Below, one piece after another: positions 1 to 11,885 of a stretch of DNA of 64,000 nucleotides. Where the stretch lies: contig NC_091251.1 in the NCBI RefSeq assembly GCF_042477335.2, positions 86,319,501-86,383,500 of the forward strand. The letters are read 5' to 3'. Position 1 is the stretch's first letter, and each line of letters starts with the position of its first letter. This DNA is from Ovis canadensis. Taxonomy: Eukaryota; Chordata; Mammalia; Artiodactyla; Bovidae. The translations under genes and the position numbers were made by a program. The notes beneath the pieces were generated by a model, which made no database searches, had not been told where the DNA came from, and was given only the letters and a program-made list of their open reading frames with translations.

Positions 1-71
1 GAAGAGCATTCTAAAATGTCCTTTGTAGTTAGCATGTTGAAACTTTTTTTTATTGTGCTATTTATAGCTTC

Positions 72-175
72 AGGGTTTTCCTGGTAGCTCAGCTGGTAAA
101 GAATCTGCCTGCAATGTAGGAGACCCCAGTTGGATTCCTGGTCGGGAAGATTCCCTGGAGAAGGATTAGGCGTAT
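72..175 (+). mobile_element. Bov-tA SINE, 3'-truncated
   Basis: This is the tRNA-Glu-like head of a ruminant Bov-tA SINE, with A-box-like and B-box-like stretches followed by the GGAAGATTCCCTGGAGAAGG segment. The Bov-A body and tail are missing. It lies downstream of the inferred SGPP1 poly(A) site. Confidence 0.85.
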
Positions 176-1249
176 AGCTTATGTAACCACCATTAAAATT
201 CAACTGTAAAAGTTACTTAAAATTCAAGTTTAAAAGTCTTCTTTTTAACTTATGTACAAGAGCAAAAACTGGAAGAACATGACCAAAATTTAACAAAATA
301 ATCAACACAGTAACATTCACTACATCCAATTACTCTTTTCTCAAACCATTGCTGCTGCCCTTTCTCAAAATAATCTCCACAGCAAACAACAAAAACTCCT
401 TTCAGAAGAACTAATTCAACTATAAAGTTGAATTTTTAAAATTGACCCTTACTGATGTCCAGATTAAACAGCTGGTTTTAAAATTTAAGAGTAAATAGTC
501 TTTGCTAACAAGAATAAAATTGCTTTAGTGATCAAAAGTCTTTGCCACATAAAATTCTGTGATTACAAAAATAAAAACATTTAAGTATTTATTTAATAAA
601 ACACTCAAAAACATTTTAGTATTTATTCATCTTTATCAAACATTTTATGAAAATTTGCTTTAAATTATACTCACATCACTGAATTAATATTTATATTCTT
701 TGAAAGATACATTTAATAAACTACTTATAAAGAAAGCTAATAAATAAAATTAATGTAAATCTACTTTAGTAGTACCACTTTATATTAAGGTTTTAAAAAT
801 TAGATTGTAAAAACCTATGGGCAGCCCTAGTTTTTACAATTCATGTTATGACAGTTCATAAGTTAAAAATGAAGTGTTCATATGTTTATTCTGCTTGAAA
901 AGGTACCTGTTCCTAGTATTATGAGCCTGAATTAATGGATTAGCAGTCAACTAAACACCTGCAATACTTAATCATGGGTTTTATTGAAACATGTTTTAGG
1001 CATAAGTTTTAAAAATAAAGTTATGAAAATTTTCACTGAAAGTTCAGTGTCAGAATGATCATATATAGAGCCCAAAGTCAGTATGAACCATAAAGAATTT
1101 CTTCAGTGTCTTCTATTACTAAAAACAGTACTTACAGTGAATGAAATGCTTCACAGGAAAAGACTGCTAGAATGAAAATACTAGACATATTTCATACATT
1201 TCTACCAGGAAATACAGAAACAAATACATAGAAGGCAAACAAAACACCC
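176..1249. other. AT-rich flank downstream of SGPP1
   Basis: This is AT-rich sequence beyond the inferred poly(A) site. I see no gene and no repeat I can name. Further AATAAA hexamers in minus orientation occur at 980-985, 885-890, 622-627 and 588-593, so a longer 3' end by alternative polyadenylation is possible. Confidence 0.5.
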
Positions 1250-3145
1250 TCCAATCTTGAATTTGGCTTTTATTTTAAAATACATTTAGCATGGAACTAC
1301 CATAGGACAGAAAATAATAAATCACAAAGAAATGGAATATTTTCAAATACTTTTAAGCTCGATATAAAAATTAATAAGATAGCATAGACCCAAATTATAG
1401 GAAATAGTCCCTAAAATTCAATTCAGTAAACACATTTTGAAAGAAAAGTTCTTTGCGCATTTTCCAACGTACCAGTATCTTTCTAAGTGCCTTGGTTTTC
1501 TGTTAACTAATAGGTAAAGGCTGTAAATTTAGTTACTTTACTTACAATTATCAGACGCACTATCGTCAAAAATTACCATGTCTTTAAATTCTCAATCAGA
1601 GTTATAAAAATATGAGCTCAAATAGTTATGTTGCCCAAAATAGAAACATCTTAAGTTGATATCTCTGGATAATCAGACAGATATTGCACTAAGTCAGTAA
1701 TTCCATACCCGATGCTCATTTACATGGAAAGTTAATTCTCTTTATGAAAAACTTAATACAAATAAATTTAATGTTAACCTAATTACAATTACACTTCAAA
1801 ATATAAAGGCACGGACAGAATAAAGAATCGTTTAATATTTATACTCAAATCTTCCACTGTGAAAATAATAAAAGGTTGAAAAAAATAAGATCTAAAATTC
1901 TGACACTTTTAAATTTTATAATTTACCATTAAGTAGCTACTAAATGGGTATTAAAAGTTAACACTGCTAAATCCAATCCCTTCCAAATAATTTAGAAAAA
2001 TGGTTTGTTTATATATGAAACATGTGCATTGTCCCATCTATAAAGTTCAATTACATTTCCATTCATTGGAATTATCTACCTGTAGTATAAACGACCAAGA
2101 CAATGTACAAAAAATATATCTTGTTCCTATAACTTGCAATGCACAGAAAAATACCTATAAAAATGGAATATTTATCCATTTAGGTTCCCAATAAATTAGT
2201 GAGAAAATTTAGCCCATTCCACGTTTCTTTCTAAACAAAGGCTAAAGAATTGAAGGTGGTTTACTTCTAGCCCTGTTAGCTTGACAGATATTTTTAAAAA
2301 TATTTGTCTGATTATATGTAACTTAAGATAAAGTTAGCCTTATTTTTATATCACAGTATACATGGCATTTCTTAATTCAGCAACAGAAAGGCACAATTAG
2401 CAAGCAATAAAATTCAGTACCTGACTTATTAAACTAATGTCCAGAACAACTGCAAATAAAATACATTCAACACAGTGCACACAACTGGAAAACAACAACA
2501 AAAAAAAGGAATTCAAAACTAATTTTTGGGAAAATTTGGTCCATTAAAAATGCCTCCTATGTTCAACATCATGGATGACATGAAAGATGATGGCAGTGTA
2601 AAAAGAGGCAGTAAATTAATATGTGGTAACATATGAATTCTGGTCTAGTAATTATGCAATTAGATTAGGAAATGGTTCCCATTGTAAATTAAAATTAATC
2701 AGTTAATAACATACCTGTATTAAATCCAAATACACAGGCACAACTGTTTGCATATTATTATTGATTTTATAATACACCCCCATGGTTCAAAGAAACTTAG
2801 GTATATTATTTTATATATAATATATATTAGATACATAATTTGATATTATGTTCCTTAATATATATTATATAACTTGAATCCATAACAGCACAAAACTCTC
2901 CAAATATTACATGAACATTCCAAATGGTATTTATCATTTTCTCAATGTTGTAATAGCTCAGCTCACCTAAAACAGTAACTGGATGTGCAGTGATAAAATG
3001 CACTGACTCTTAAGAATTTACTTAAATAATTATTTAAGTTAAAGTCCTGCAAAAGCCTAACTCTGATTTGGCTTTTAACTAGAATATGGTTTTTAGATAT
3101 CAGTAATTGATACCCTTCTTTCTTCTCATAAACAGTAGTTCTCCA
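1250..3145 (-). other. SGPP1: SGPP1 3' UTR (inferred)
   Basis: This stretch runs from just after the SGPP1 stop codon to the best poly(A) site. It is AT-rich, contains no SINE or BovB copy, and has no long open frame. The absence of young insertions over almost 2 kb, in a window where they are otherwise dense, fits a retained 3' UTR. The distal end is an inference. Confidence 0.6.
1269..1274 (-). promoter_or_regulatory. SGPP1: SGPP1 poly(A) signal AATAAA
   Basis: Read on the minus strand, AATAAA is followed about 12 nt later by a CA dinucleotide and then, within about 30 nt, by a G/T-rich stretch (GGAGGGTGTTTTGTTTG). Hexamer, cleavage dinucleotide and GU-rich downstream element are in the usual order and spacing. 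Cleavage near 1250-1258 would give a 3' UTR of about 1.9 kb. This site is inferred from sequence alone. Confidence 0.6.
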
Positions 3146-3697
3146 TCAAGAGATTCCAATAAAGAAAAATATGTAAGGAACCAAAAATGTGATGGAGAAA
3201 CCAACCATTCCATAGGTGATATACCGATAAGGAAGTTCAACTTCCATGTGCTGCCTTGCTTTTCGAATATCATCACAAGGTATACTGAAGATTTTACAGG
3301 CTAAAGGAATAGTGATCCTTTTCATCATATCTCTGACGACTAGTACAAAGAACATCCCTATGAATATCCGCAATATGGCTTTTCCAAACAGAGTCATTGA
3401 AATGGGGTGCCTAGCTAAAGGTAATATATCCAGAGGAGGATCTAAGAGTAGACCCATTTTATAGGTAAAATGAGATCCACATGCAATCCCTGCACCACTT
3501 CCCAGAATCTCAGCTGTGTCTCCCCGGGATGTACTCCAGGTGTCAAGAGTGAAAGAAAAGATCCCCAAGGCTAAATGAAGCCCGATGATGATTAATGGAG
3601 CATATCTGTGAGTTTGGTTGAAGTTGTCAATCACATCCACAAATGGATAGAAGATAACCAAGATTAAAATGGTATATAGGAATCCAGCAATAACATC
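3146..3697 (-). CDS. SGPP1: SGPP1 coding exon 3 (residues 263-445 and stop)
   Basis: This is the last coding exon of sphingosine-1-phosphate phosphatase 1, an ER-membrane enzyme of the PAP2 lipid-phosphatase superfamily that dephosphorylates sphingosine-1-phosphate and related sphingoid-base phosphates. The exon follows a pyrimidine-rich tract and AG at 3699-3698, and opens in phase 0 with Asp263. That residue completes the third phosphatase motif, SR-x5-H-x3-D, which begins in exon 2. The rest is mostly hydrophobic helices: about residues 264-281, 295-312, 370-385 and 425-443. A polar segment with [12 protein letters not shown] lies just before the last helix. The protein ends FFFIGIS and the stop is at 3146-3148. 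The frame is undamaged. The open frame extends 16 codons into the intron upstream of the acceptor, and I excluded those codons because the acceptor is clear. Confidence 0.97.
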   Translation of the reverse strand, partial: DVIAGFLYTILILVIFYPFVDVIDNFNQTHRYAPLIIIGLHLALGIFSFTLDTWSTSRGDTAEILGSGAGIACGSHFTYKMGLLLDPPLDILPLARHPISMTLFGKAILRIFIGMFFVLVVRDMMKRITIPLACKIFSIPCDDIRKARQHMEVELPYRYITYGMVGFSITFLVPYIFFFIGIS

Positions 3698-4007
3698 CTG
3701 AGAAAAGAAAAAAGCACAGTTGTTTAGTATATTTATGTTTGGCATTTAAAGAAATAAGTACATATTTCACATTTCAAATGTTAACATTTTAAACTGTTAC
3801 ATTATTAAACTTTATATAATATATGGTAGGTACTAAAACCATTACACGAAAAAGATTTATTGATAAGAATATGATTATGTTTTTATTGTTCTGCCCTTTT
3901 ATAAGTTAATATAGATATGCTATACACAAATTTATATTCAAATCCTGAACAATAAACTAGCTTAAAGTATGTAGTTGTGATTTCTGAGAAAAGCAATATA
4001 CAGCTAG

Positions 4008-4233
4008 CTGACCCTTGAACTACCCAGATTTGAACTGTGTGGATCCACTAAGCTGATTCTTTTCAGCAGTAAACAGTAGTATAGTGCTACATGATCCCTG
4101 GTTGGTTAATCTGAGGATGCAGAAGCCCTGATAAGAAGAACTGTGGATATGGAGGAACCAGGTATATGAAGGGCACACTGTAATTATTGGTGGATTTTTT
4201 ACTACACTGACGTCAAAGTTGTTCAAGGATTAA
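4008..4233. mobile_element. Short DNA-transposon fossil with terminal inverted repeats
   Basis: One end reads CTGACCCTTGAAC (4008-4020), and the other, at 4221-4233, reads as its imperfect inverse complement (GTTCAAGGATTAA). The unit is about 226 bp with no coding capacity. This matches a non-autonomous DNA transposon relic of a mammalian MER type. I do not name the family. Confidence 0.6.
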
Positions 4234-4329
4234 CCAGACTTATTTTAAGACTTCATGTATTTAATAATTACACACCTAAACACATAATTACTGCCATGAC
4301 TAAAGAGGATACAAAGCCTATTTTTTCTT

Positions 4330-4985
4330 AATTCACTAAACAAATACTTACTGAGTACCTACATGTGCCTGACACTATTTTAGGAGCTAAGGATATATTA
4401 ACTTCCCTGGTGGCTCAGATGGTAACAGCGTCTGCCTACAATGCGGGATATATCGCTTAAAAACCGAGAAGATACCTACTGCCATAGAGCTTACATTTTA
4501 GTGGGGATGACTGATAATAACCATATAAGTAAAAAGTAGATAAATATTACCATTTGGGGTTATTAACAAGATGATGGGATAGGCCCTATTAAGAGTGATT
4601 AGGGAACCTGTCTAAGGAGGTGACACTTGAGCAGAGATCTGATTCCAAAAAAGAGTCAGCCCTATCTTTAGACCTAAGGAAAAGTGTCCCAGGTAGAAGA
4701 AATAACCAAGTGCCACAGTACTGAGGCAGAAAAGAACCTAGTGAGTTCAAGGCACTGAGAGAAATCCAGTGTGCCTCAAACAGTGAGAGAGAGAGTGCCA
4801 GCCATGAGATCCGAGAGACAGGCCGAGGTCAAATCACGTAGGGAGGGCCTTGTAGGTTAGGTAAGAACTTCACCCTTTATTTCAAAAGCGACAGCAGGCC
4901 TGATAGAAAGATTCCCAAGTAGGAGTGTAATAAAATCTGATCGATGTTTATAAAAGAACACTCCATCCACTGTGTAGAGAATAGA
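4330..4985 (+). repeat. Ancient mammalian interspersed repeat, family not named
   Basis: The order of phrases (AGAGCTTACATTTTAGTGGGG, a GGTGACACTTGAGCAGAG segment, then GGGCCTTGTAGG) is that of a common, old mammalian repeat that I recognise by pattern but cannot name with confidence. It is interrupted at 4399-4445 by a short SINE fragment. Confidence 0.4.
4399..4445 (+). mobile_element. 47-bp Bov-tA head fragment with 8-bp TSD
   Basis: Only the first part of a Bov-tA tRNA-like head is present. GGATATAT flanks it at 4391-4398 and 4446-4453, which suggests a severely truncated insertion rather than decay of a longer copy. Confidence 0.6.
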
Positions 4986-5457
4986 TTATAGGGGTAAAGT
5001 AGGGAAGACAGGACACCACTAGAGACACAAGTTGAGAGGCTACTACAGGGACTCACTCTAAACGTGGTCCATACAGAGACATACGTAGATGGATTCAGTA
5101 AAATATTTTAAAATAAGAGTTGACTAACTTCGACTTAGTGATCATCTGAATGTAAGAGAGAAGCAAAGGGGATCAAAAATGACATCTACTTTTATGTATG
5201 ACAGAAGATGGTTTATTGGAGGAAATAAAGCTATTATTAAAAGAATCTTTCTTTCCAAATCATTCCTGACATGAACAAAACTATTCCAAAATTTTCATCT
5301 TCAAACAAACAAGACCAAACCCTGGGATTAACTATCACTGAAAAATTTATCCAAAAAAATCGCATACATTCACTGTCTCCACTTCCACACATCCTTATTT
5401 TTTCCTAAACTCATCACTGCATTGAAACCACTCTTTTCATAGATACTAGTGACCTTT

Positions 5458-5716
5458 GGCACCCAACTCCAGTACTTTTCCTGGAAAATCCCATGGACAG
5501 AGAAGCCTGGTAGGCTGCAGTCCATGGGGTCGCGAAGAGTCGGACACGGCTGAGCAGCTTCACTTTCACTTTTCACTTTCATGCCTTGGAGAAGGAAATG
5601 GCAACCCACTCCAGTGTTCTTGCCTGGAGAATCCCAGGGACGGGGGAGCCTGGTGGGCTGCCGTCTATGGGGTCGCACAGAGTTGGACATGACTGAAGCG
5701 ACTTAGCAGCAGCAGC
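5458..5716 (+). mobile_element. Bov-A2 dimeric SINE
   Basis: Two Bov-A units lie head to tail, joined by a TTTCACTTTTCACTTTCATGC linker, and end in an (AGC)n tail. The flanks AGTGACCTTT (5448-5457) and AGTGAACTTT (5717-5726) form a target-site duplication with one mismatch. Confidence 0.9.
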
Positions 5717-5993
5717 AGTGAACTTTATGCTGCCGAAAACAATGGTTACTTCTCAATAGCATTCAATACAGTTAAGCAACAGAGTAGTGGCTTAATGTTT
5801 TTCTGTACTAAGATTTTTTATTATTGTTATAATGTAACATTTGGTACATAGAAATCAGATACATAGAGTGTACCTGAAATTATAAAAAGTACTTTGAATC
5901 TGTTGGTATGCTGGTTAATAGTTCTGTCACTCTGCATAAACCTGAGTACTGACTGAACAGATACCTGCTTTGAGTAGGACTGACATATATACA

Positions 5994-6984
5994 TTCAGTT
6001 CAGTCGCTCAGTCGTGTCCGACTCTTTGTGACCCCATGAATTGCAGCACCTGTCCATCACCAACTCCTGGAGTTCACTCAGATTCATGTCCATTGAGTCA
6101 GTGATGCCATCCAGCCATCTCATCCTCTGTCGTCCCCTTCTCCTCCTGCCCCCAACCCCTCCCAGCATCAAAGTCTTTTCCAATGAGTCAACTCTTCGCA
6201 TGAGGTGGCCAAAGTACTGGAGTTTCAGCTTTAGCATCATTCCTTCCAAAGAAATCCCAGGATTGATCTCCTTCAGAATGGACTGGCTGGATCTCCTTGC
6301 AGTTCAAGGGACTCTCAAGAGTCTTCTCCAAGACCACAGTTCAAAAGCATCAATTCTTCGGCGCTCAGCCTTCTTCACAGTCCAACTCTCACATCCATAC
6401 ATGACTACTGGAAAAACCATAGCCTCGACTAGATGGACCTTTGTTGGCAAAGTAATGTCTCTGCTTTTCAATATGCTATCTAGGTTGGTCATGACTTTTC
6501 TTCCAAGGAGTAAGCATCTTTTAATTTCATGTCTGCAATCACCATCTGCAGTGATTTTGGAGCCCTAAAAATAAAGTCTGACACTGTTTCCACTGTTTCC
6601 CCATCTATTTCCCATGAAGTGATGGGACCAGATGCCATGATCTTCATTTTCTGAACGTTGAGCTTTAAGCCAACTTTTTCACTCTCCTCTTTCACTTTCA
6701 TCAAGAGGCTTTTTAGTTCCTCTTCGCTTTCTGCCATAAGGGTGGTATCATCTGTATATCTGAGGTGATTTATATTTCTCCCGGCAATCTTGATTCCAGC
6801 TTGTGTTTCTTCCAGTCCAGTGTTTCTCATGATGTAGACTGCATATAAGTTTTAAATAAGCAGGGTGACGATATACAGCCTTGACGTACTCCTTTTCCTA
6901 TTTGGAACCAATCTGTTGTTCCATGTCCAGTTCTCACTGTTGCTTCCTGACCTGCATACAGATTTCTCAAGAGGCAGGTCAGGT
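5994..6984 (-). mobile_element. BovB LINE fragment (RT and C-terminal part)
   Basis: This is a 5'-truncated copy of the ruminant RTE-clade LINE in minus orientation. It carries the 3' terminus (the inverse of GACTGAGCGACTGAACTGAA) and decayed frames matching the reverse transcriptase and the arginine-rich C-terminal region. The catalytic YADD box is altered to YTDD near 6755, and the frames are broken by several shifts and stops. It is inactive. BovB is known for horizontal transfer among vertebrates. Confidence 0.93.
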
Positions 6985-6989
6985 CATGT

Positions 6990-7212
6990 GTCAAACAGTA
7001 GCTAGTGGGAAGCTGCTGTAGAGCACAGGGAGCTCAGCTCAGTGCTGTGATGATCAGAGCGGTGGGATGCTGGGTGGGGTGGGAAGCAGGCTCAAGAGGG
7101 AGGGGATATATGTATACTTACAGCTGATTTACTTTGCTGTACAGCAGAGACTAACACAACATTGTAAAACAGTATAAAACAATTACACCCCAATTAAAAA
7201 TATAAATAAAAA
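6990..7212 (+). mobile_element. L1 3' end with A-rich tail
   Basis: The sequence has the ruminant L1 3' UTR pattern: GGGAAGCTGCTGTAGAGCAC, a G-rich stretch, CAGCAGAGACTAACACAACATTG and an A-rich tail. It abuts the truncated 5' end of the BovB copy on its left, so the two insertions are juxtaposed. Confidence 0.85.
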
Positions 7213-7229
7213 CTGTTTATCACATATCT

Positions 7230-8000
7230 CCAAACAAAATATTACCAAGTGTTGCTTCTTTCTGAGCTTTATAAAAATGTTAGGCAATACGTAGTCTCCT
7301 CTGATTTGCTCTTCACACTTAACATTAAACTCTTAAGATTCATTCATCATATGTGGTTTATAGGTCATTCACTTTCCCAAGTATGTAATATTTTGTGTGA
7401 TTATATAACTATTTATCTATTTTTCCCACTGACAGTCACTCAGGTTGTTTTCAGGTTTTGGATTAGTTCATTGGTTACGGCTGAGCTTGAATGCTTTCTT
7501 CATTGGTATATACTTTTAAACCAACCAGGAACTTAAACAATGCTACTATATTCTTTCTTTTGATGTTCCCTGTATGGGTCTACAAAACTTTTCCCAGGAC
7601 ATGTGCCTAGGAATGGAAAGGCAGAATCAAAGTATATGTGCATGTTCAATTTTATAAGCAAATAAAATAATCTCCAAAATGTTTACAGAAATTCAGGTCC
7701 CATCAGCTGTTGGTATTTCTTGATGTTTAATCTGCATTTCCGTGATTATTAAGCATTATTTCATAAGTCCGTGGGCTATTCCTTTTATATGCAAGATATA
7801 TTTGTCTCTTAGGGCAACTGTTACTTTGGATTTTCTTTTTCTTGTTGATTAACATGCTTTCTTTAGATATATATGATAGCAATTATATTTTTAGAAGTAT
7901 ATTTCAGGATGACATAAAACATCCAATCTTATTGTCCTCTACTTTTTTTGTATAACTCTATGAATATTAAATTTAATTACTGTAAGACTCTATACAAAGC
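7230..8000 (-). mobile_element. Probable old L1 3' region, antisense
   Basis: Phrases such as GTTTTCAGGTTTTGG and GGCAGAATCAAAGTATATG, followed by TTTGCATTTCC-like text, resemble the inverse of old mammalian L1 3' sequence. It is highly diverged and the boundaries are uncertain. Confidence 0.35.
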
Positions 8001-9122
8001 TGCCTCATTTTCTAATTGTCATTAGTTATTTACGATATCACCCTGGATAAAAAGGGCATATTTAATTTCCATGCTACAGAACCAAAAAGAAGAATGACTG
8101 AATTCAGGACATAAACACAGTGGCTGTCATTGTGATACCAATTTAATGTACAACATTAAACTGTGTAACTAAGTGACTTTAAGCGTTACAGCACAAAATA
8201 TGCAGTAAAGAAAAGTTGATGTTAAAGGTAACAAAGAACTCAAAGTAGCAAATTTTCCAAAAAGAAAGCAAATAACTTTAGATACTTAAATTAATTATAG
8301 ATAACAAATCTGCTGTAAAAGTTAATTACACATATGAATGGAATAGTCACAGTTATCAAATTTATGGTAGAGGATATCAAATACCATAAATTCAATAAAG
8401 ATTTATCACATATCAAATCTGGAATTGCCTTCTTTTCATTTCTCCCAATCAGTATATAGAACTAGAGAGGCTAGTGATTGGCTGAGACTAGAATTCACGA
8501 CTTTTGTCCACTCCTAGTGTTGTCAGGTGTCCTGATTCTAATTCAACATGTCAGTGATGCCAACAGAGTTTCTAACAACAAAACATATTACTGGAATGAA
8601 TCATTCTTCATTATAAACAACTAATAAGGATGTATTTTGAAATTTTTATCTTTAAAATTCAAATTTAATACATATTCAGTATAGAAAATCTAGAAAATAT
8701 GGATAAAAGTAACAAGTAATTATTACTCAGAAAGAACTACTATTAAAACTCTTAGTGTTTACTGTTCTGGATCTTTCTCCATAACATGTTTTCAGGACTT
8801 TTGCTGTTATTTGATTAGTTTGATTCTTATAAAAATGTGTTTTAGAGGTACATGCTACTTGAGGATCTCATAATACTTTTCTAAAAAAACTTTCCACATA
8901 TAGACAAACTTTTAGTACAATTTTAGGTAAATGTAATTATAAAATATTCATAATTTTACTAATGTAGAAGTAAACTAGTAATCTGACAAGTACTTAGTCT
9001 GGTAATTTTTAAATGGCTTGTGTTTTAAGACATTTTCAGGGCTAGGTCTGACAGAAAATAAAGGGAAAATGGAGAAAGTAACTCCTCTACTTTTCTGGAG
9101 GTTAAGGAGATGTATTTAGGAA

Positions 9123-9336
9123 AGTGTGTGCATGCTCAGTTGCTCAGTCATGTCCAACTCTTTCGACCCCATGGACTATTGCCTGCCAGGCTCCTCTGTC
9201 CATGGATATTTTCCAGGCAAGAATACTGGAGTAGATTGCCATTTCCTTCTCCAGGGGATCTTCCCAACCCTGGGACTAAACCCGTGTCTCTGCATTGGCA
9301 GGAGGATTCTTTACCACTGTACCATCTGGGAAGCTA
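9123..9336 (-). mobile_element. Bov-tA SINE
   Basis: This is a full-length inverse Bov-tA: the Bov-A tail motif (inverse of GACTGAGCAACT), then the body, then the inverse tRNA-like head ending in GATGGTACAG-type sequence. Both longer open frames here are SINE-derived. Confidence 0.9.
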
Positions 9337-9659
9337 TTCAGTAAAGTAGGCATTAAAAATAAATTAAGTGTTGCTCTTTGTGTTGTAATAATAAAAACAA
9401 AGCATACGGGAAATACTGAATAAAGTGTTCCTTATAAATTATTTAGACTATATTACTAGAACTTTCTTCTTAATGTTAATAAACGTTGTAACACAGGATC
9501 ATAATTTACAATGCTTGCAAGTCATCTGTGATTTTACTTTTGAAAAAGAAAAACAACTTGTAATAATACACATAATAAAATTGAGTAGCTAGTCAGAATA
9601 AAACTGATAAAGATATTCTATGGGACAGGATGCTTTTGAATAACTAAATGACGATGGTT

Positions 9660-9792
9660 GGGGAATTCCCTGGTGATCCAGTGATAAGGACTCCATGCTT
9701 TCACTGCCCAGGCCCAGGTTCAGTCCCTGGTTTGGGAACTAAGATCCTGCAAGTCATGCATTATGGCCAAAAGAACAAGAAAAAAAAAAAGA
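9660..9792 (+). mobile_element. CHR-type tRNA SINE
   Basis: It begins GGGGAATTCCCTGGTGATCCAG, continues with a tRNA-like B box and GGGAACTAAGATCCTGCAAG, and ends in an A-rich tail. This is the cetartiodactyl CHR family. Confidence 0.85.
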
Positions 9793-10559
9793 CTAGGTTA
9801 TCAGACTTATAATTTAACAATACATCAGTATTGTTTTTACTTCAGTTGATTCAAGAACAGATGTTATCCAGTATCAAAAACATGAATTGAACTCAGTTAA
9901 ATAATCAATCCACTATATATTTCCTTTGGACAACAGCATGTTTGAGATGATATATTCAATATAGTAAGATTCTAATTCCTCTTTTATGATGATAATGAAT
10001 CTAGGGATAATATTATCATTCTTAGTTCATAATCTTTTGGTAGTTTTTCAGGTACAATATGGTTAATTGGGAGTAGAAGGGAATAACTGTAATGAGGCAC
10101 AGAGATGGAAAACATTTTCTTGTGACTAATATTAGATTTGATATAAAAAGGTGATAATTGATCTATTATAAAATTATTACAGACTAGTCAGAAAGATAAA
10201 ATTATGTCAATTCATAATTTGCATTAATATAAATAATTATTAAAAATAAAACACAAATAGTTTGCTTCCTAACATAGCATTTGGGACTTTTGTAAATTTA
10301 TTAGTGAAGGGGCAGCTGCTGGAGGTAAGTAATCTGAGAAAGAAACAGAAATCCAGTATTTTTCAGCTATGAAATGAGATATTTTTGAGTAGAAAATTCT
10401 AAAAGTGTTCATTTGTTAAGGACAAGAAAAATTTTATATAACCCTTTATAAATTTTTGGATTCCGTGAATTCGTCCCTCTCTCTCCATCTTTCTTCTGAT
10501 TCTTTATCTATAATACATAATACCTTCACAGAGTGTTCTAAGAGACACCACACTATATG

Positions 10560-11010
10560 TGAAGGTAGAGTTATTTTTCTCATATTGCTTGTTGTCTAGT
10601 GGGGATGACAGATAAATAAAAAAGCAACTACAATTCAGCATAAGTGCTATGCCAGAATTATGCTCAAGATGTTCTGGGAGAAAGGCCACCTAACCAGTCT
10701 TGAGAAAGGAAAGATGGAGAAGGTAACAAGGCTTTAGGGGATAATATCTTCTGGTGAGTCATGAACAATGGATTGATAGTTAGGCAAAGAAAGTAAAAAC
10801 AGCATTCCATGTGGAGGTTAAGGCATTCCTAACAATGTGAAGATAAGAAACACCCTTCACAGTTGAGCAAACATAGGTCATTCAATATAGCATCATATTT
10901 GTGTTTTGAACAGTAAACTACAGTAGGAGGCTAAACACTGAATGGAGCTGTGTCACACTTGAAGTGGAGCTACTAATTAAGAAGCTGCTGCAGTACCCTA
11001 GTTAGAGATG
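10560..11010 (+). repeat. Possible ancient interspersed repeat
   Basis: Purine-rich sequence with a TCTAGTGGGGATGACAG phrase resembles the old repeat at 4330-4985, but it is too diverged to be sure. I see no gene here. Confidence 0.3.
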
Positions 11011-11609
11011 GTGAGGGCCAGAATTAGGGAATGTCAATCAGAGGAACAGGAAGGGAAGTGAGTAGGTATAGCTGAAAGATACAGGGTTCCTGTGCTGCTG
11101 CTTTTGAAACTGAATTGCCTTCTCAAAATAAAATATCTGATGTAAGCCCTAAAATACTGTTGGGAAAGAAGAAAACTAGAGTTTAATATTCAAAAACAAG
11201 TGGCACCAGGACAGTCTTTGTTCATCTAATTTCTATTCACTGGGTTTTCACTTACAAGTAATGCTCCTTGGTGTCCGTATTTACACTGTCAGTTTTGACT
11301 CAGCAGTAGGAAAAGCATAGAAGAAAATGAATAGGAAGAGAAAAGTGAACCTGGAAGGAGGGAGAAATGTTATCCTAAATAATACTTGGTTCTTGTGATT
11401 GCTGGGAACTGTTTCTATGAAATATATATATTATAACTACTTTAAAACTTTGCAAAACATCCTGTTGCTATTTTTGCAAGAAAAAAAGATTTACAATAAC
11501 TATATTTTCTCACTTAAGTTTCCAGTAAGTTTAAAAATGATTAAAAATGATAAAATTGCATGTTGATTTTAGACAAAACAAAGCAATATGAACACAACGT
11601 TTTCCTTAC

Positions 11610-11699
11610 CAGAATGGAGTGCATTCCCATGTAAATTCTACTTATGCAAACTAGAGAACACCAGCAGGGAATAAGAATCAGTCCATATGTGAGAGGATA
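11610..11699 (-). CDS. SGPP1: SGPP1 coding exon 2 (residues 233-262)
   Basis: This 90-bp internal exon is too short to appear as a long open frame. I found it by translating between TTTCCCTTCAG (acceptor AG at 11701-11700) and the donor GTAAGG (11609-11604). It encodes 30 residues, a hydrophobic helix [17 protein letters not shown] followed by [13 protein letters not shown]. The Ser252-Arg253 and His259 of the third phosphatase motif (SR-x5-H-x3-D) are here, and the Asp is the first residue of exon 3. In this family the His of this motif is expected to be the nucleophile and the PSxH His the proton donor. Both exon borders fall between codons, so the frame joins exons 1 and 3 without change. 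Confidence 0.96.
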
Positions 11700-11799
11700 C
11701 TGAAGGGAAAAAAAAAGTAAAATTAGTTAGATAAATCAGGTTAAATATAAACAAGCAGATAAAAACTCAAGGAGAACAAGAAGTATGTGTGTTTACTTT

Positions 11800-11885
11800 C
11801 TGTTATATTTCCAGCACCTAAGCCTAAGCATGGCACATAGCGGACATTCAAGAAATAGTTTTGCATGAATGAACAAATAAATCTA
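11800..11885 (+). repeat. L2 3'-end fragment
   Basis: The order CCAGCACCTAAGC, GCATGGCACATAGC, ATTCAAGAAATAG and GAATGAACAAATAAAT fits the conserved L2 LINE 3' tail. Confidence 0.6.

Larger units (their letters stand above)
3698..11609 (-). other. SGPP1: SGPP1 intron 2 (about 7.9 kb)
   Basis: On the minus strand the donor is GTAAGG at 11609-11604 and the acceptor is TTTTCTCAG ending at 3698. It is a phase 0 intron. It holds an antisense TIR element, an ancient repeat, a Bov-A2, one 1-kb BovB copy with an L1 tail beside it, one Bov-tA and one CHR SINE, listed separately. The remaining sequence, such as 8001-9122 and 9793-10560, is AT-rich, and I recognise no feature in it. Confidence 0.9.

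Noticed and set aside
3698..3745. Sixteen extra codons before exon 3
   Set aside because: They lie upstream of a clear TTTTCTCAG acceptor, and the conserved protein joins exactly at Asp263.
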